From contig MEDY01000177.1 in NCBI GenBank assembly GCA_001724265.1, forward strand, positions 1-56,346: a stretch of 56,346 nt of DNA, given 5' to 3'. This document shows, piece after piece, positions 11,263-21,613 of this stretch; the stretch's first letter is position 1; each line of letters starts with the position of its first letter. This stretch comes from Rhizaria sp. SCN 62-66. Its lineage: Eukaryota > Rhizaria, unplaced. The position numbers and the translations under genes were made by a program. The notes under the pieces were generated by a model that was not told the DNA's origin, ran no database searches, and was given only the letters and a program-made list of their open reading frames with translations.

Positions 11263-11826
11263 TTATTCGTTCTTGGCGCCCTTGCCCGCGGCGAGGATCT
11301 TGCGCCCGAAGAACGCGAACACGAAGAGGGGGCCCACGAGCCAAATCGCGTTGGGAATCACGTACATCTGCACGACCGTGGACAGCGGGCTGTGCGAGAC
11401 GTGCGCGAAGCCGGCATAGATGTCGATGATCCACTTGAGGATGGACTTGCCAAACTGCATCGAGGTTGCGATAAGCGCGACGAGGTCGGAGCGCTGGGGC
11501 AGCGCGAGCTGCTGCGGAGTCTGGCGCTGCTCGGATGGGTGCAGAACGAACATGGCGATGGCCAGGATGGCGTTCTCGACAAGGCACATGGTCGACACGG
11601 CCCAGCCAAGGGGGTTCTTGACGTCGGCGTAGTCGCTGTCGACGGCCATGTAGGCGTGGATGGCGGGGAACATGAAGCCCAGCTTACCCTCGGGGAAGGA
11701 CAGCGGGCGCAGAAGGATGAATGCGCAATCGAAGGAGATCACGACGAGCTGAACCCAGAACCACACGCGCAACCACATGGGCCACGAGTCGGGCTGGGCC
11801 TTAGCAGCGGCCTTCGCAGAAGCCAT
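11263..11826 (-). CDS. EXPERA / emopamil-binding-protein-like membrane protein
   Basis: 187 residues from the first ATG (11826), ending TAA. Four hydrophobic segments can be seen (around WFWVQLVVISFDCAFIL, NPLGWAVSTMCLVENAIL, the DLVALIATSMQFGKSIL-IIDIY block, and MYVIPNAIWLVGPLFVFAFF). The pattern, with an early Trp-rich segment, a central Glu-containing helix and the late NAIWLVGP motif, matches the EXPERA family: EBP sterol delta8-delta7 isomerase, EBP-like and TMEM97. Localisation is expected in the endoplasmic reticulum. The C-terminus GRKILAAGKGAKNE is lysine-rich. Whether it is a catalytic sterol isomerase or a non-catalytic relative cannot be decided by eye. The reading frame upstream of 11826 lacks another ATG. 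Confidence 0.7.
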   Translation of the reverse strand: MASAKAAAKAQPDSWPMWLRVWFWVQLVVISFDCAFILLRPLSFPEGKLGFMFPAIHAYMAVDSDYADVKNPLGWAVSTMCLVENAILAIAMFVLHPSEQRQTPQQLALPQRSDLVALIATSMQFGKSILKWIIDIYAGFAHVSHSPLSTVVQMYVIPNAIWLVGPLFVFAFFGRKILAAGKGAKNE

Positions 11827-12264
11827 ACTTGTCTCGGGACTGCGGAGGCGTAGCAGAATCGGTGGCAAGAGCGAGCGCAAAGATGAAATGAGTTAAAGGA
11901 TTGACATGGGGGTTAGTTACTAATTCAGAATGCATTATTAAAGGACCATACCAAAATTTTCACAGACAATTTGGACAAACTCAAATCAGACGCACTGACG
12001 ATGTGGATATCTCCTTTTACGCTACCAAAGTTAAACAAATCGGAAAAAGAATCTGACTCCACCGATCAAGTTCAAGTTCATATAAACTTTGATGTTCCAA
12101 ATCACATAGGTACAAAGCATGCGAATTTGAACATCATGTGTGTATTGTATTATTATTTTTTCTTGCCTTTGTCTAAGCGCTTTATTATGGCGCAAAATCG
12201 TTTGATTTGTTGACTCGTACTGTCTGCGTCACTCGTCGCAGCCGTTCGTTTCTCTCATATCCTC
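11827..12264. other. Spacer with an exon-like segment
   Basis: An AT-rich spacer of 438 bases upstream of the EXPERA gene. On the plus strand, 11966-12109 reads as an open segment preceded by TTTTCACAG and followed by AG|GTACAAAG, so it looks like an internal exon. The frame stays open to a TGA at 12211. There is no in-frame ATG inside unless an upstream splice (donor GTTAAA near 11889, branch-like TACTAA) is used. I do not consider it a supported gene. Confidence 0.3.
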
Positions 12265-15200
12265 TCAGCCTGACCCACTAAACAGTGTGACACGACGACC
12301 ACCGCCCCGCTGCAGTGCCTGCTCGGCCTGCAGCACTGGATCCGACGGCAGCAGCAGCCCGCGATCGAACCCTGGCGGTAACAGACTCACAGTCACGCTC
12401 TGCGATCTCGTTGCCGTGATGGTCGTCGCCGCAGACGCAGGCCCCGCCTCATGCTGACTGCCTGCCTCGTCCGCACCTGTACTGCGGAGGTTGCCGCCGC
12501 TGTGCCACATGCGCGGCCCGCCCTGTCCGTCGCCCTCACGGTCGAACTCGGCCTCCAGAGTCGCGCGTTCAAGCAACGCGCGCTCTCTTGCTGCCGCAGC
12601 CGCTGCGGCAGTCGCTGCTGCACTCGCTGCCTCAGCTGCCGCTGCTCCGGAGGCCGCGTTGTTTGCCGCCGCAGTGCCGGAGCCTGTGGTAAACGATGAT
12701 GGGTTTGTGCTGCTGCTGTTGCTGGAGTCAGTAGTTTGGGGATAGGCGACGGCGTAGTAGTAGTCAATCGCCTCCGCCTCGTCATCTTCTTGGTCTTCAT
12801 AATCATATTTCTCGTTGTAGTCGTCATAGTCTTCATCGTAATAGTAATCGTCGTCATCGTTCTTGTTGCCGCCCTTGATGATGACTGTGTTCTCAGAGTT
12901 GCGATTGTTTGTGGTCACACGGGCAGCAGGCGCGGTGCTGACATCACTTTCAACATTGCCTCTGTGGGCTGGAACAGCATGCGCGTCAACACCAGTGCTG
13001 CCCATGTTTTTTCTCTCGATCTCGTCATTGCTTCTGTCCTTTCTCTTTGTGTGACGCCTTTCTCTGTGCGCTGGCCCTCCACTTGAGCCGTCTCGTAGCA
13101 CGCCACCAACGCGTCGACGTCTGCGCTTGCGAGAGCGCTCATGTACGTGATCTGTGTCGTCGCTCGCGCTCATTCCAACGCTGCGCTCACTTTGACTGGG
13201 CCAGCCAGATTTGCTCCTCTACACTGATCCCGCGTTTGGTATCACAACCACGGGGCGCACCGCCTCCGGCACTGGCACAGGCACAGATACCGGGACAGGC
13301 ACAGGCACCGTGACTGTCTCGCTTACAGTCACCCCGCTCGTTTTGTTAGTGCGCGTCTTGTTCACGCCGATACTGCTCCACACAGCGCGCTGCGTGGCCA
13401 GCCTCTCTTTACCCGTGTTTGTGCCAATGACAGTGCTGTTGAGAGTGACAACAGCGTTCTTCAACGGCAAACCAAGGTTCCGCGGAACTCGCACTCTCTC
13501 CACGCCATCCACTGCGTCTTTGTCCCCGGCCTTGCGCAACGCCTTTGCGGTGTCGGCGGCAGACTTGCGGAGCTTTCCCGCAGCTGCAGCGGCAGCTGAA
13601 AATGGCTCGTCCGCGGCGACCGAGGCCCATGCGGCTGCAAGATCGCCCTCCAGTCCTGCGCGCGTTGGCAGCAGCTGCATCGGTTGTGACGCCGACGCCG
13701 GCGCGGACAAAGTCAACCCGGACTCAGATAAATTAGTCAACGTTGGTGGCTGTAAATCGCCTGTGAGCGTTTTTGCTCGGACGTCACTTGCTGGTGTCGT
13801 GCTATCAATGATGGAGCCGAGCGTGTCACTTACGGTGCTTTCAGCCGCTGCAACCGCTGCAGCTGCGAGTGTATTCGCGGCGGTGAACCCTGCCCATTGA
13901 CTTGTCACGTAGGCGACAGGCAGCGCTGCTCCGCTCTGCGTTGCAGTCTCGAGCTCAGCCGCGCTCAGCGCTCCTGTGCCCGCTTCGCTCATGACGCCCA
14001 GTCCGCTTTGCGCTGGGTGGATGTGCGGCGCACTGCTGAGCGTCCCCGCTGCCGCTGCTGCTGCTCGGTCATGGTGCGTCAGCCTAGAGCGCGGCCAGTC
14101 GTCCGGCGGCGGCACTGGCAGCGGGTCGCTGGTGCGTTTCCGTGCCGCGCGCAGCCGCAGCTCTCGGTTCCGCGCGCGCTCTCGCCACTGCGTCGACGAC
14201 ACGTGCGGACCCGGCCACGGCGCGTGCCACGTACCAGACCCGTGCCAAGGCGCCGGCGCGATTTCGCCAAGGGCTTCGGCGTCGGCTGCTGGCTCAGAGT
14301 GCGCTGCTGGAGTGGGGGGAGCGACTTCCGGGTGACCTGACTTGTGAAGTATCTCTGGCTCTGTCTGTGTTGCCTTTGACTTATAGTGCGGCTTTGGCTG
14401 TAGCTTCGGTTGCGGCTCTGTCGGTGACGGAGGCTGAGGCGGTCGGGGACGCGCAGAGAGCGCGGGCAGCGGCGACGGGAGCTCTAGTGGGAATGCACGT
14501 CGTGACTGCAACTGTGTCTGTGTCTGAGAGCCGCCAGTGCTGCCACCCTTGCTCTTGCGCGCCTCAAGTGCTGCGACCTTAGCCTGCGCTGAAGTAAGAC
14601 TGCCGGCGGAAGTTAAGCCGCCAAGACCCTACACATTTTCTTCGAGTAACACTTGTTGTGACTGTTGCAGCTGCTGCTTCTGTTGCCCGTGATGCGGATG
14701 TCTGTCACGATCGTGCTTATGGCCAAGCTCATGTTTTTGTTGCTTTTGTTGACTCTGTTTCTCCCTAGTCATCTACATTGCTGCGACTGTTGATAATGCT
14801 GGCTTGACGTTTGCCTCTGCTGCGACAGTAGCGGCGCGCGCCTGAAGCCGCATCATACCAGTCTGGCTTCCAAGCCTGCTGCGGGCCGCGTTGACCCACT
14901 CGGCTTCAATTGAGTCGTCAACAGCTTCTTCGACTGCGTCCATAACATTGCTATCCGCAATCGCATTTTCGGCATGATTTTCACTGTCAACATCTGTGTT
15001 GGCCGCGCTTTCTACCTCGGCCTCGGTCTCCGTTCCCGTCTGTGCCGCGCTCTCGTGCATAACTCCACCATTGCTGTCAAATACAATACCGTGCTCAGCG
15101 GCCCAGTGCTCCTCGCGCTCGTGCCTGCGCTCAGCCACAGCCTGAACATACTCTAGCGGCACCGTCAGAGTACCCGCGCCGACGATCGCACTGTTCACTG

Positions 15201-18200
15201 CTGAAAGCAGTCCACTGAGTCCTGCACTAGCTTCTGCTCCAGCGTTAGCAGCTGTGGCAGCATTGTGCTCTGTGCCAGTGTCAGTAACTGCGTCTGCAGC
15301 CACGACCATGCTCACCGCTTTGTCACCCATAAGCGCTGCAACATTGCTTTTGTTGTCGGTGTGTGTGGCTACAAGCATGGCATCGTGCGCGTTCTGCGCT
15401 GCACCCAGCTGCTCACTGTGCGGCGTTAGAGCCTCTGTGACACTCTGGACCAAAGGCGGCTTCTCAGTAGGGCTCACAGTGCGACCCAACGTGAGCCGCG
15501 GCGCGCCGACCGTTGGCCCCAACACAAGCGTTGTTGCCGCGGCCGCAAACGTGGTGACGACGATGACGATACCCACTAGCACTGTGAGGAGCCGCCGGCG
15601 GCGCGCGCGAGTGAGTTCGCTCCGCAACGCGCGCCGAGCTCCACGGTCAAGCTCAACGTTGCCGTCTGAGTGAACCGAGCCCGTGAAACTGCGTGCACTG
15701 TTGCCGAGCAGCGAAGTACCCGGACCGCTGCCGAGGCCCGCGTCCGTGTCGTCGTCAGCTCCGTCGGCGTTGGCTGACGAGAAGAACGGCGTGTTGGCCG
15801 TCGCGCTGTTGTGTGCCGCTGAGCTTGCCGATGAGGTTGAGAGCATGAACGAGAATGGCCAGCGCCAGCCGCTGCTGCGGCCGCCGCTGATGTTGCCGGG
15901 GATGTTGACGTCGGACGAGTGCTTACTTGCGTTCTGCTCTCTGTCATTGTTGTCACGATTTACAGGCGTCTCGATGGGAAACGGTGGCCTACATGGTACA
16001 AAGTTAAATACATATTTGGCACAAATTAGTTTAAAATCCCAAACAATCTTTACGTGTAGGGACTTATACATAAACACTAGCTTTCCATATTCTTCTCCGG
16101 CTGAAGTGCAGTCGTACCTAAGCTGCTCCAGCTCTTCGAGGCTGAGCATACTTCCATAGTCGCACTGCGGCGCCCCACGGCCCTGCATATTATTTCCATG
16201 ATTGCCACTCTTTTTATCGAGCCTTATTATATCACGACTGCCGCTTCTAGAGCTCTTGTTCCGGCCAGTGTCACGGTTGCTGTTTTTGCTACTACTGCGG
16301 CGTTCCAGCGCAACCACAATGCCCGCGCCGCCGCTGCGAGTGTTTGTTGTGCTGACGTTTCCCGGTGTGAGAGACCCCTGTTGCTGCGCCAGAGCATGCG
16401 CGTGCGTGTGTGCGTGTGCGTGAAATCGTGGCGTTGGTGGCAGCAGAGTTGTCGCACTTGCAGATCTGCTGTGGGTTGTGCTACCACTGCGACTGTGTCC
16501 GCGGCTCTGAGTGTGCTCGTTCGAGTGAGCATGAGTGGCCCATACGCCGTCAAACAACCCCGCGTCGTCATCCTCGCCACTATACCCGCCGCCGTAGCCG
16601 CCGCTGTTCTCGTAGTCGGTGCCGTAAATGTTCTCGTACTGATGCAAGTGAAGTGCAGCGGCGTCTGAGTCAGCGTCATCTGCATTCAGCGCATTGTCGT
16701 CGCCCCAAAGCCCGTCGTCACCGCTGACAGCGCTTGCAGCGCTTGCAACGCTGTCTGTGCGCTGGCGGCCCGCAACGCGATCGACGGAGCCCCGTCTATA
16801 ATCAGGAGCGACAGCGCTGGACTTGGCCTCTGAATTAGCACCAGAATAATTAGCGATTGCAGTGGCAAGCTTGTGTTGCAGCCGCGCAAGCTCTGGGCCG
16901 AGTCGGTTGGTCGGCAGGCTCTGACGGTGCTGCTGCCTCTGCAGCTGCTGTTGCTGCTGCTGGCGCAGCTGCTCCTGTTGCTGCTGCGCTAACACTGTGG
17001 CTGCAGTTGAGCTGGCGGGAACGGGGCTTGTCGGGCCAGGAAACGGTGAGTGATGCGCTGCATTGACTCGCGCTCCCACTGACGGGTTCAGCTGAGTTTT
17101 GTGTCCCTCAGCAGCAGAGTGTCCAAGCGTCACTGCAGAAGCTGTGAGGCTGCTCGCAGGGCTACTGACGTGGTTGTTTGCCTCGGCGAGAATGCTGAGC
17201 AGGTAGCGCGAGTCGGTGCGGAGCGTCAGCTGCCCCACCAACGGAGACCGCGGTGGCAGTGCAGCAGAGCTACCTACAGTCGGCTTTGGCTGAGACGGCA
17301 CTTGGTCAGTCTGCGCAGTATGGGAGGCCGCTGATCTTTGCTGCGCAACATGGTCAAGGCTGGTGGTGATGTTGTTAGTCGTACATGTGACTATGGGCTT
17401 CGCCGCAGGTGCGCCTGAGGAAGACTGGGTCGACGCAGGAACGAGTAGGGCAGCGGTGTCGGGAGACCGAACTGCAGGCGCGGTCAGCACAAGGCCAATC
17501 TACATAAATAAAAAGAATCGTTGTTGAAATAACGTGAGCGTTTGAGTCAACAGCTACATTGGAATTTCTGAATTTGTTTTTTTAAGTTTGTTAAGTTTGA
17601 TTGCTTGCTTACCTGTTGTGCCTGAGCGTGGATGACCAGCGCCGGATGAGGCTGCGATATCCTTGTCTCGTGTAAGTTCCCTCTGTTGCGCGCAGAGTCT
17701 GTGTTAACGGTGGAGTGGGTTGGCACTGGTGCTGCTTGGGCTGGTGTTGTGGGGGCCGCGTGAGCAACAGGGTTCGCAGCGGTGATAGCAGGCTTACGCT
17801 GTTGCTGTTGCAGATGTTGTTTTTGCTCCTGCTCCCACAGATGGTTCTGTTGCGCCTGTTGGTGCTGCTCCTGCTGAGACAACAGCTGCTGCTGCTTTTG
17901 CCGGAGAACCTCCACGTCGTGCTGCCGCTGCCGCATCGACGGCGAGAGCGGTGGCAGATGACTCTGGCCGTGACCGTGACCGTGAGTAAGCGAGTGACCG
18001 TGAGCGTCGGATGTGGGCCACACGCGCAGCGGTGCCAGAGCGACAACGCTTTTGCCGTCCTTGAGATTACTGTGACCGGGGCCATTGCCCTCAATGTCGC
18101 TATGGGTGATGCCCTCAGTCTTAGTGTTGCTGGTCACAGCTGCGTGGTCACCGCCGACAACACGAACATCAACGTCGCTCTCGCGGCGGTCACGATTGTT

Positions 18201-18507
18201 GTTGGAGGTGTCCCGGCTGCTATGCGCAGTTGCGATACTCTCCAACGCAGCTGCTGTGTTCGGGTTCACGTCGCGGGTGATTGCGTTGGCGTGAGTGATG
18301 CTGTTGATGCTGTGGTCCCATGCAGTGCCCCACTGAGTCCAAGGTCCTTGACTGTAGGGCATGCTTGCGTGACTTGCTGCGGGGCTTACAAACTCCGGTC
18401 CTCCGCTTGCGGCGCCGGATGGCGCGACAATGCCGTCAATTGGCAGCATTGGTGGTCGAGGCGCAAGCTGGGAGGACTGTGTTGCAACGGCCGCTGCAGA
18501 CTCAGCG
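12265..18507 (-). CDS. Giant low-complexity single-pass membrane protein with three in-frame UAGs
   Basis: The main exons are 18507-17613, 17499-16118 and 15988-12265. One frame runs through with TAG at 14773, 14629 and 13219 and ends TGA. Introns: 17612-17500 (CAG|GTAAGC ... ATGTAG) and probably 16117-15989 (AG|GTACGA ... CATGTAG, 129 nt, AT-rich and in frame). The product is about 2,000 residues of Gln-, Ser-, Thr- and His-Gly-rich sequence. One clear transmembrane segment follows basic residues (RRRRLLTVLVGIVIVVTTF, near 15,560-15,610), flanked by a Trp-containing WRWPFSF patch. No catalytic domain is recognised. An ATG at 18519-18521 opens the first long block, but a splice acceptor (CTTCTTCTTAG|C) overlaps it. 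Upstream exons in matching phase suggest the true start lies further 5'. Function unknown. Confidence 0.7.
13219..13221 (-). other. In-frame UAG codon 6
   Basis: The minus-strand context is GCG GGA TCA GTG TAG AGG AGC AAA TCT GGC. GC-rich coding-type sequence lies on both sides. The downstream 318 codons are open to TGA at 12265, which includes a basic RKRRRRR patch and an acidic Asp/Tyr-rich stretch. Confidence 0.8.
13255..13312 (-). repeat. Short Val-Pro coding repeat
   Basis: Six-base units of the form GGCACA/GGGACA on the plus strand encode an alternating Val-Pro stretch on the minus strand of the giant membrane protein gene. It is a simple coding microsatellite. Confidence 0.6.
14629..14631 (-). 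other. In-frame UAG codon 5
   Basis: The context is GAA GAA AAT GTG TAG GGT CTT GGC, 48 codons after the previous TAG, in a Gln/His-rich segment. Alternative reading: 14776-14629 could be an intron (GTAGAT ... GTGTAG). That splice would shift frame into a TAA within a few codons and abandon more than 780 downstream open codons, so sense decoding is preferred. Confidence 0.65.
14773..14775 (-). other. In-frame UAG codon 4
   Basis: The context is GCA GCA ATG TAG ATG ACT AGG GAG AAA CAG AGT CAA CAA. The following codons are Gln/Lys/His-rich. Same frame as the preceding 2.7 kb of open sequence. See codon 5 for the competing intron model. Confidence 0.65.
15989..16117 (-). other. Probable 129-nt in-frame intron
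   Basis: Donor AG|GTACGA, AT-rich interior with a branch-like ACTAAT, acceptor CATGTAG|G. The length is a multiple of three and contains no stop, so retention would add 43 residues. The aromatic, AT-coded translation is unlike the rest of the protein, which favours an intron. Confidence 0.6.
17500..17612 (-). other. Intron (113 nt) of the giant membrane protein gene
   Basis: Donor CAG|GTAAGC at 17612 and acceptor TTTTTATTTATGTAG ending at 17500, phase 0 on both sides (CAA CAG | ATT GGC). The interior is AT-rich. The TAG at 17502-17500 is therefore a splice acceptor and is not counted as a sense UAG. Confidence 0.75.
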
Positions 18508-18604
18508 CTAAGAAGAAGCATGATATCGTGAAAGAGATTGAATTAGAAGAAAGAAATGGTGTAATATAGTATGTGACAATAAAGAATACATGCGAAAAAC
18601 GTAC

Positions 18605-19072
18605 ATTTTTCTTTCGCCTGGATTGGCGTCATGCGCGTTGTCGTTGCTTTTGCTTTTAGAGGCGACCCTGGACATTGGAGTCTGACTCGCAGTTTTTGCA
18701 CCTCTTGTAGACCCACCACTATGAGTATTATTATAATTCCGATGAAGATAAATATAGAAATAAATTGTTAGTCATCGTTATTACGTAAAACATTCTATTC
18801 TACTGATGTGATCACTGTGTAACACTTGATCGAAATCAGGGTCGATGAGTCCCATCACGCGCAGCTTCAGACCCTCCAAAGCGATGTCAGCGTACTGACA
18901 CCAACTGACAAGCTCTCGGGCACCAATCGCTTTAAAACGCAACATGTGCATCTGCATTACGTTGTTCCCTGTCTTCTAATAAATGTTTTCCTCGCTTCAC
19001 ATACGTTGAACTGTGATACTCTCATGAAAGTGACAATTGTGATTGCGTCATCAGACGATTCAACTTGAAGCA
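18605..19072 (-). other. Probable upstream exons of the giant membrane protein gene
   Basis: Three segments fit as exons in continuous phase. (1) 18718-18605, 114 nt, ends phase 2 at AT|GTACGT and joins C GCT GAG at 18507. (2) 18951-18785, 167 nt, encodes a well-ordered-looking stretch (RFKAIGARELVSWCQYADIA) and ends phase 2 before GTAATA. (3) About 19072-19005, encodes an ESSDDAITIVTF-type segment and ends at AAC|GTATGT. Implied introns are 97, 66 and 53 nt. Further coding-like fragments (for example around 19,150-19,230 and 19,350-19,430) exist, but I could not resolve their splicing. The fold is not recognised. Confidence 0.45.
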
Positions 19073-19586
19073 GGTGAGTTATATAGCATAATAAAGTGCA
19101 TATACAAGACATATCGCATTTTTGAGTTCCCGTTATTTATTTATCCAGATAGTTGAATCGCAATGCATGGGACACAAAAATGTCAGTTTCGCAGAAGGTC
19201 GGACTCCATCGATCATCCTTCACAATTCCAGTCACACCTGTATCATATTAAATCAAATGTTTTCACCAACTTAGAATCAAATATAATGCCCCATATTGTG
19301 GAAGATATCCAACGGTTAATGCGCATAAACTTCATTAATATTGTTATTTCTCTCTCTAAGTCATGCCAAACAGGAGGAGGACTGTTTGGAGCCAGAAACG
19401 CTCGCTTGTGGTAGAAGTTGGGGACTGGGCACTGGGCATCGACAGTTCAAAGCTCAAGTTTCAATCAAGATTTCCCAATAGTCACTCGCCCAATGTGAAT
19501 GCAGGCCCGAGATTGCATTTATTCGCTGCATTTTCTAATGGGACCTTTAATTAAATCGCAACAGACTCCTATATCTTACAACCTCA
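19073..19586. other. AT-rich region upstream of the F-box gene, unresolved
   Basis: Contains the promoter of the plus-strand F-box gene. On the minus strand it holds short coding-like pieces that may be further 5' exons of the giant membrane protein gene (see the adjacent entry). No start codon could be assigned with confidence. Confidence 0.3.
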
Positions 19587-21209
19587 ATGTTTGCATCGCC
19601 CCTCTCAGACAAAGTCAAACAGAACACGATGTCCTCTCCCTCGCCGACCGCGCCCAAGACGGCGCTGTCGTGCGCTGAGCTCTCAGCTGCCGCCGCGCAG
19701 CTGCCCGAGTTTCCCACCTGGCCCGCGTTGACTGTGGATCCCGACACATACCCTGCTGACCTCGCAGGCCTGCTGCTCGAGCGCCCATCCCCGCGCGCGC
19801 CAGCGCCGCCCCTGCCTGCGTTCGCGCCCTCACCCAGCGCCGACATGTCCGCGTTCCTCTCTTCCGCCGCGGAGGCGCTGCGGGCCGCGCTTGATGCCCA
19901 CGCCGCGCACGCCGCCGCGCAGTCCGCCGCTGCCGACGAGGAGGCCGCCGCGTGGCGCGCGCACCCGGTCGCCGTGGCCGAGCTCGCGACTGCGCTGAGC
20001 GACGCGCTGCAGGACCGCCGCGCGCGCTGGGACGCCGAGCGCGCCGCGCTGGACGCACACCTTGAGCGTCCGCGCGCGCTGCTGGCCGCCACAACCGCCG
20101 AGTCCGCTCTGGCGGCGCGAGGGGTCGCCCTCGCCCGCAGGCGCGCTGCTGCTGCTGAGGCCGAGTCGGCGTCGCTCGCTGCGGCCTTCGCCGCCGAGCG
20201 CGCGGCAGAGGACTTCGGGCGCCTTCCGCGGTCTGCGCTGCGCCTTGTCGCGGGCTTCCTGCGGCGGCGCGAGGTGGCGGCATGCGTTCGCGTGTGCCGG
20301 CGCTGGCGCTACTGCCTTGACCGCGGGTTCATCTGGAAAGAAGTGCTCCGCGGCGCTGTCGCCGAGACCGCGGCGCGGCGCGTGGCGGCCGCAGAGAGCG
20401 CCGAGGTTGCCGCGCTGGCCGCGATGCTGCCCACGGCTGTGACAATCACCCTGCGGGATCCTCACAAGAAGGCGCGGCACGCGGGGCGCGCGCAGGTGTA
20501 CGAGACGTGTTTGGCGCAGGTGCGCGCGCAGGTCGAGGCTGTCGAGTCGGAGCGCGAGGATTTGTTCTCCAACGCCAACACCGAGGAGCAAGTGCTGAGC
20601 TTTCTCCGGGACACGCTTGCCACTGAGCGCGCCCGCTACGGCGCTGCTATCAAAGAGCGCACGGCGGCGGAGCGCGCGCAGGCCGAGGCGGAGACGCTAA
20701 AAACCCAGCTGATGGCGGAACTGGGCGAGCTGGAGGCCGAGACGGCCGCCGAGGACGCCGCTCGCTGCCGCGCTGATGAGGCCGCTGCACAATCGATCAC
20801 AGCGCTTGAGCGCACGCTGGCGATGGTCGGCGAGGACGCCGCTGCGGGCAACCAGACGGCGGGGTCGACCACGGCTGCGGTCGGAGGAGGCGGCGGTGGT
20901 ATGCTGGGGGATTTCCTGCTTGGCGAGCCCGCTGTGCCTGCGGCTGGCGGGTCCACGAACCCGTTTGACGACGACTTCATGGGGAACGCCGTTGCTGCGG
21001 GGCTCCAGTCGCCGGGGCCCGTGGGCGCGGGCGCGGCGGGCGGCAGTGGCAGCGGGGCGACGCTGGACGAGCTGACGCAGCAGATGAAGCAGCACAAAAA
21101 GCTGTTGGTGCGCGCTGTGAAGCAGCTACGCAGTGATGTTACAACCGCAAAGCAGGCAAATGACCAGCTCGAAGCGCAGTTGCGCATGCTTGGCATCGAG
21201 CCTGCTTGA
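19587..21209 (+). CDS. F-box / coiled-coil protein with NPF motif
   Basis: 540 residues on a single exon, ending TGA. A second ATG at 19629 is an equally good start. Residues about 205-245 (RLPRSALRLVAGFLRRREVAACVRVCRRWRY) match the F-box pattern, Leu-Pro ... Phe-Leu ... Val-Cys-Arg-Arg-Trp, which normally binds SKP1 in SCF ubiquitin ligases. N-terminal to it is an Ala-rich helical stretch. C-terminal to it is a long Glu/Ala/Arg-rich coiled coil (about 285-410), then a Gly-rich linker with STNPFDDDF (an NPF motif of the type that binds EH domains) and a final coiled coil (MKQHKKLLVRAVKQL). An F-box plus NPF layout suggests a link between ubiquitination and vesicle traffic, but this is inference. 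No substrate domain is recognised. Confidence 0.75.
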   Translation: MFASPLSDKVKQNTMSSPSPTAPKTALSCAELSAAAAQLPEFPTWPALTVDPDTYPADLAGLLLERPSPRAPAPPLPAFAPSPSADMSAFLSSAAEALRAALDAHAAHAAAQSAAADEEAAAWRAHPVAVAELATALSDALQDRRARWDAERAALDAHLERPRALLAATTAESALAARGVALARRRAAAAEAESASLAAAFAAERAAEDFGRLPRSALRLVAGFLRRREVAACVRVCRRWRYCLDRGFIWKEVLRGAVAETAARRVAAAESAEVAALAAMLPTAVTITLRDPHKKARHAGRAQVYETCLAQVRAQVEAVESEREDLFSNANTEEQVLSFLRDTLATERARYGAAIKERTAAERAQAEAETLKTQLMAELGELEAETAAEDAARCRADEAAAQSITALERTLAMVGEDAAAGNQTAGSTTAAVGGGGGGMLGDFLLGEPAVPAAGGSTNPFDDDFMGNAVAAGLQSPGPVGAGAAGGSGSGATLDELTQQMKQHKKLLVRAVKQLRSDVTTAKQANDQLEAQLRMLGIEPA

Positions 21210-21613
21210 AAGGAAAACAAACGTCGAGAGCACTTATAATCCAGAATGTCAGAATGAACACGCTTATCCCTGCTATTGTGGTGTGAAAATGATGTTGCTT
21301 GAGGCGGTTCAGTTTATTTTTCAAGTCGCAAGTCCCTCTTCACTTCAAGTGATGGCCAGTGAGCAAATACAGTGCCAAATCACTTGATGAACTTCGCCAC
21401 ACACGATTTTCTTCATCTCGTCTTATTATCGTTTGATATTCTCTTTAAATCTATTTTTTATTTCTTCCCAAGCATTGTCTTTATTCGATTCTAGTTGGTT
21501 GCTTCCTTCCTCACCCGCCTTGTCACTTCGGTTTACTCCCTGACGTTCACTGCTTGCTACACCTGCGTGCATCATCGCCGTCGCGCTTTTGCATCCCCCA
21601 GCGTAGCTATCTT
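21210..21613. other. Intergenic spacer, nothing recognised
   Basis: About 400 bases between two plus-strand genes. AT-rich with T-rich runs near 21430-21480, presumably the 3'UTR of the F-box gene and the promoter of the next gene. No supported gene. Confidence 0.4.

Noticed and set aside
17500-17502. An additional in-frame UAG after an ATG at the start of exon 2 of the giant membrane gene
   Set aside because: It coincides with a good 3' splice site (T-rich, ATGTAG) matched by a CAG|GTAAGC donor in the same phase, so it is intronic and not counted.
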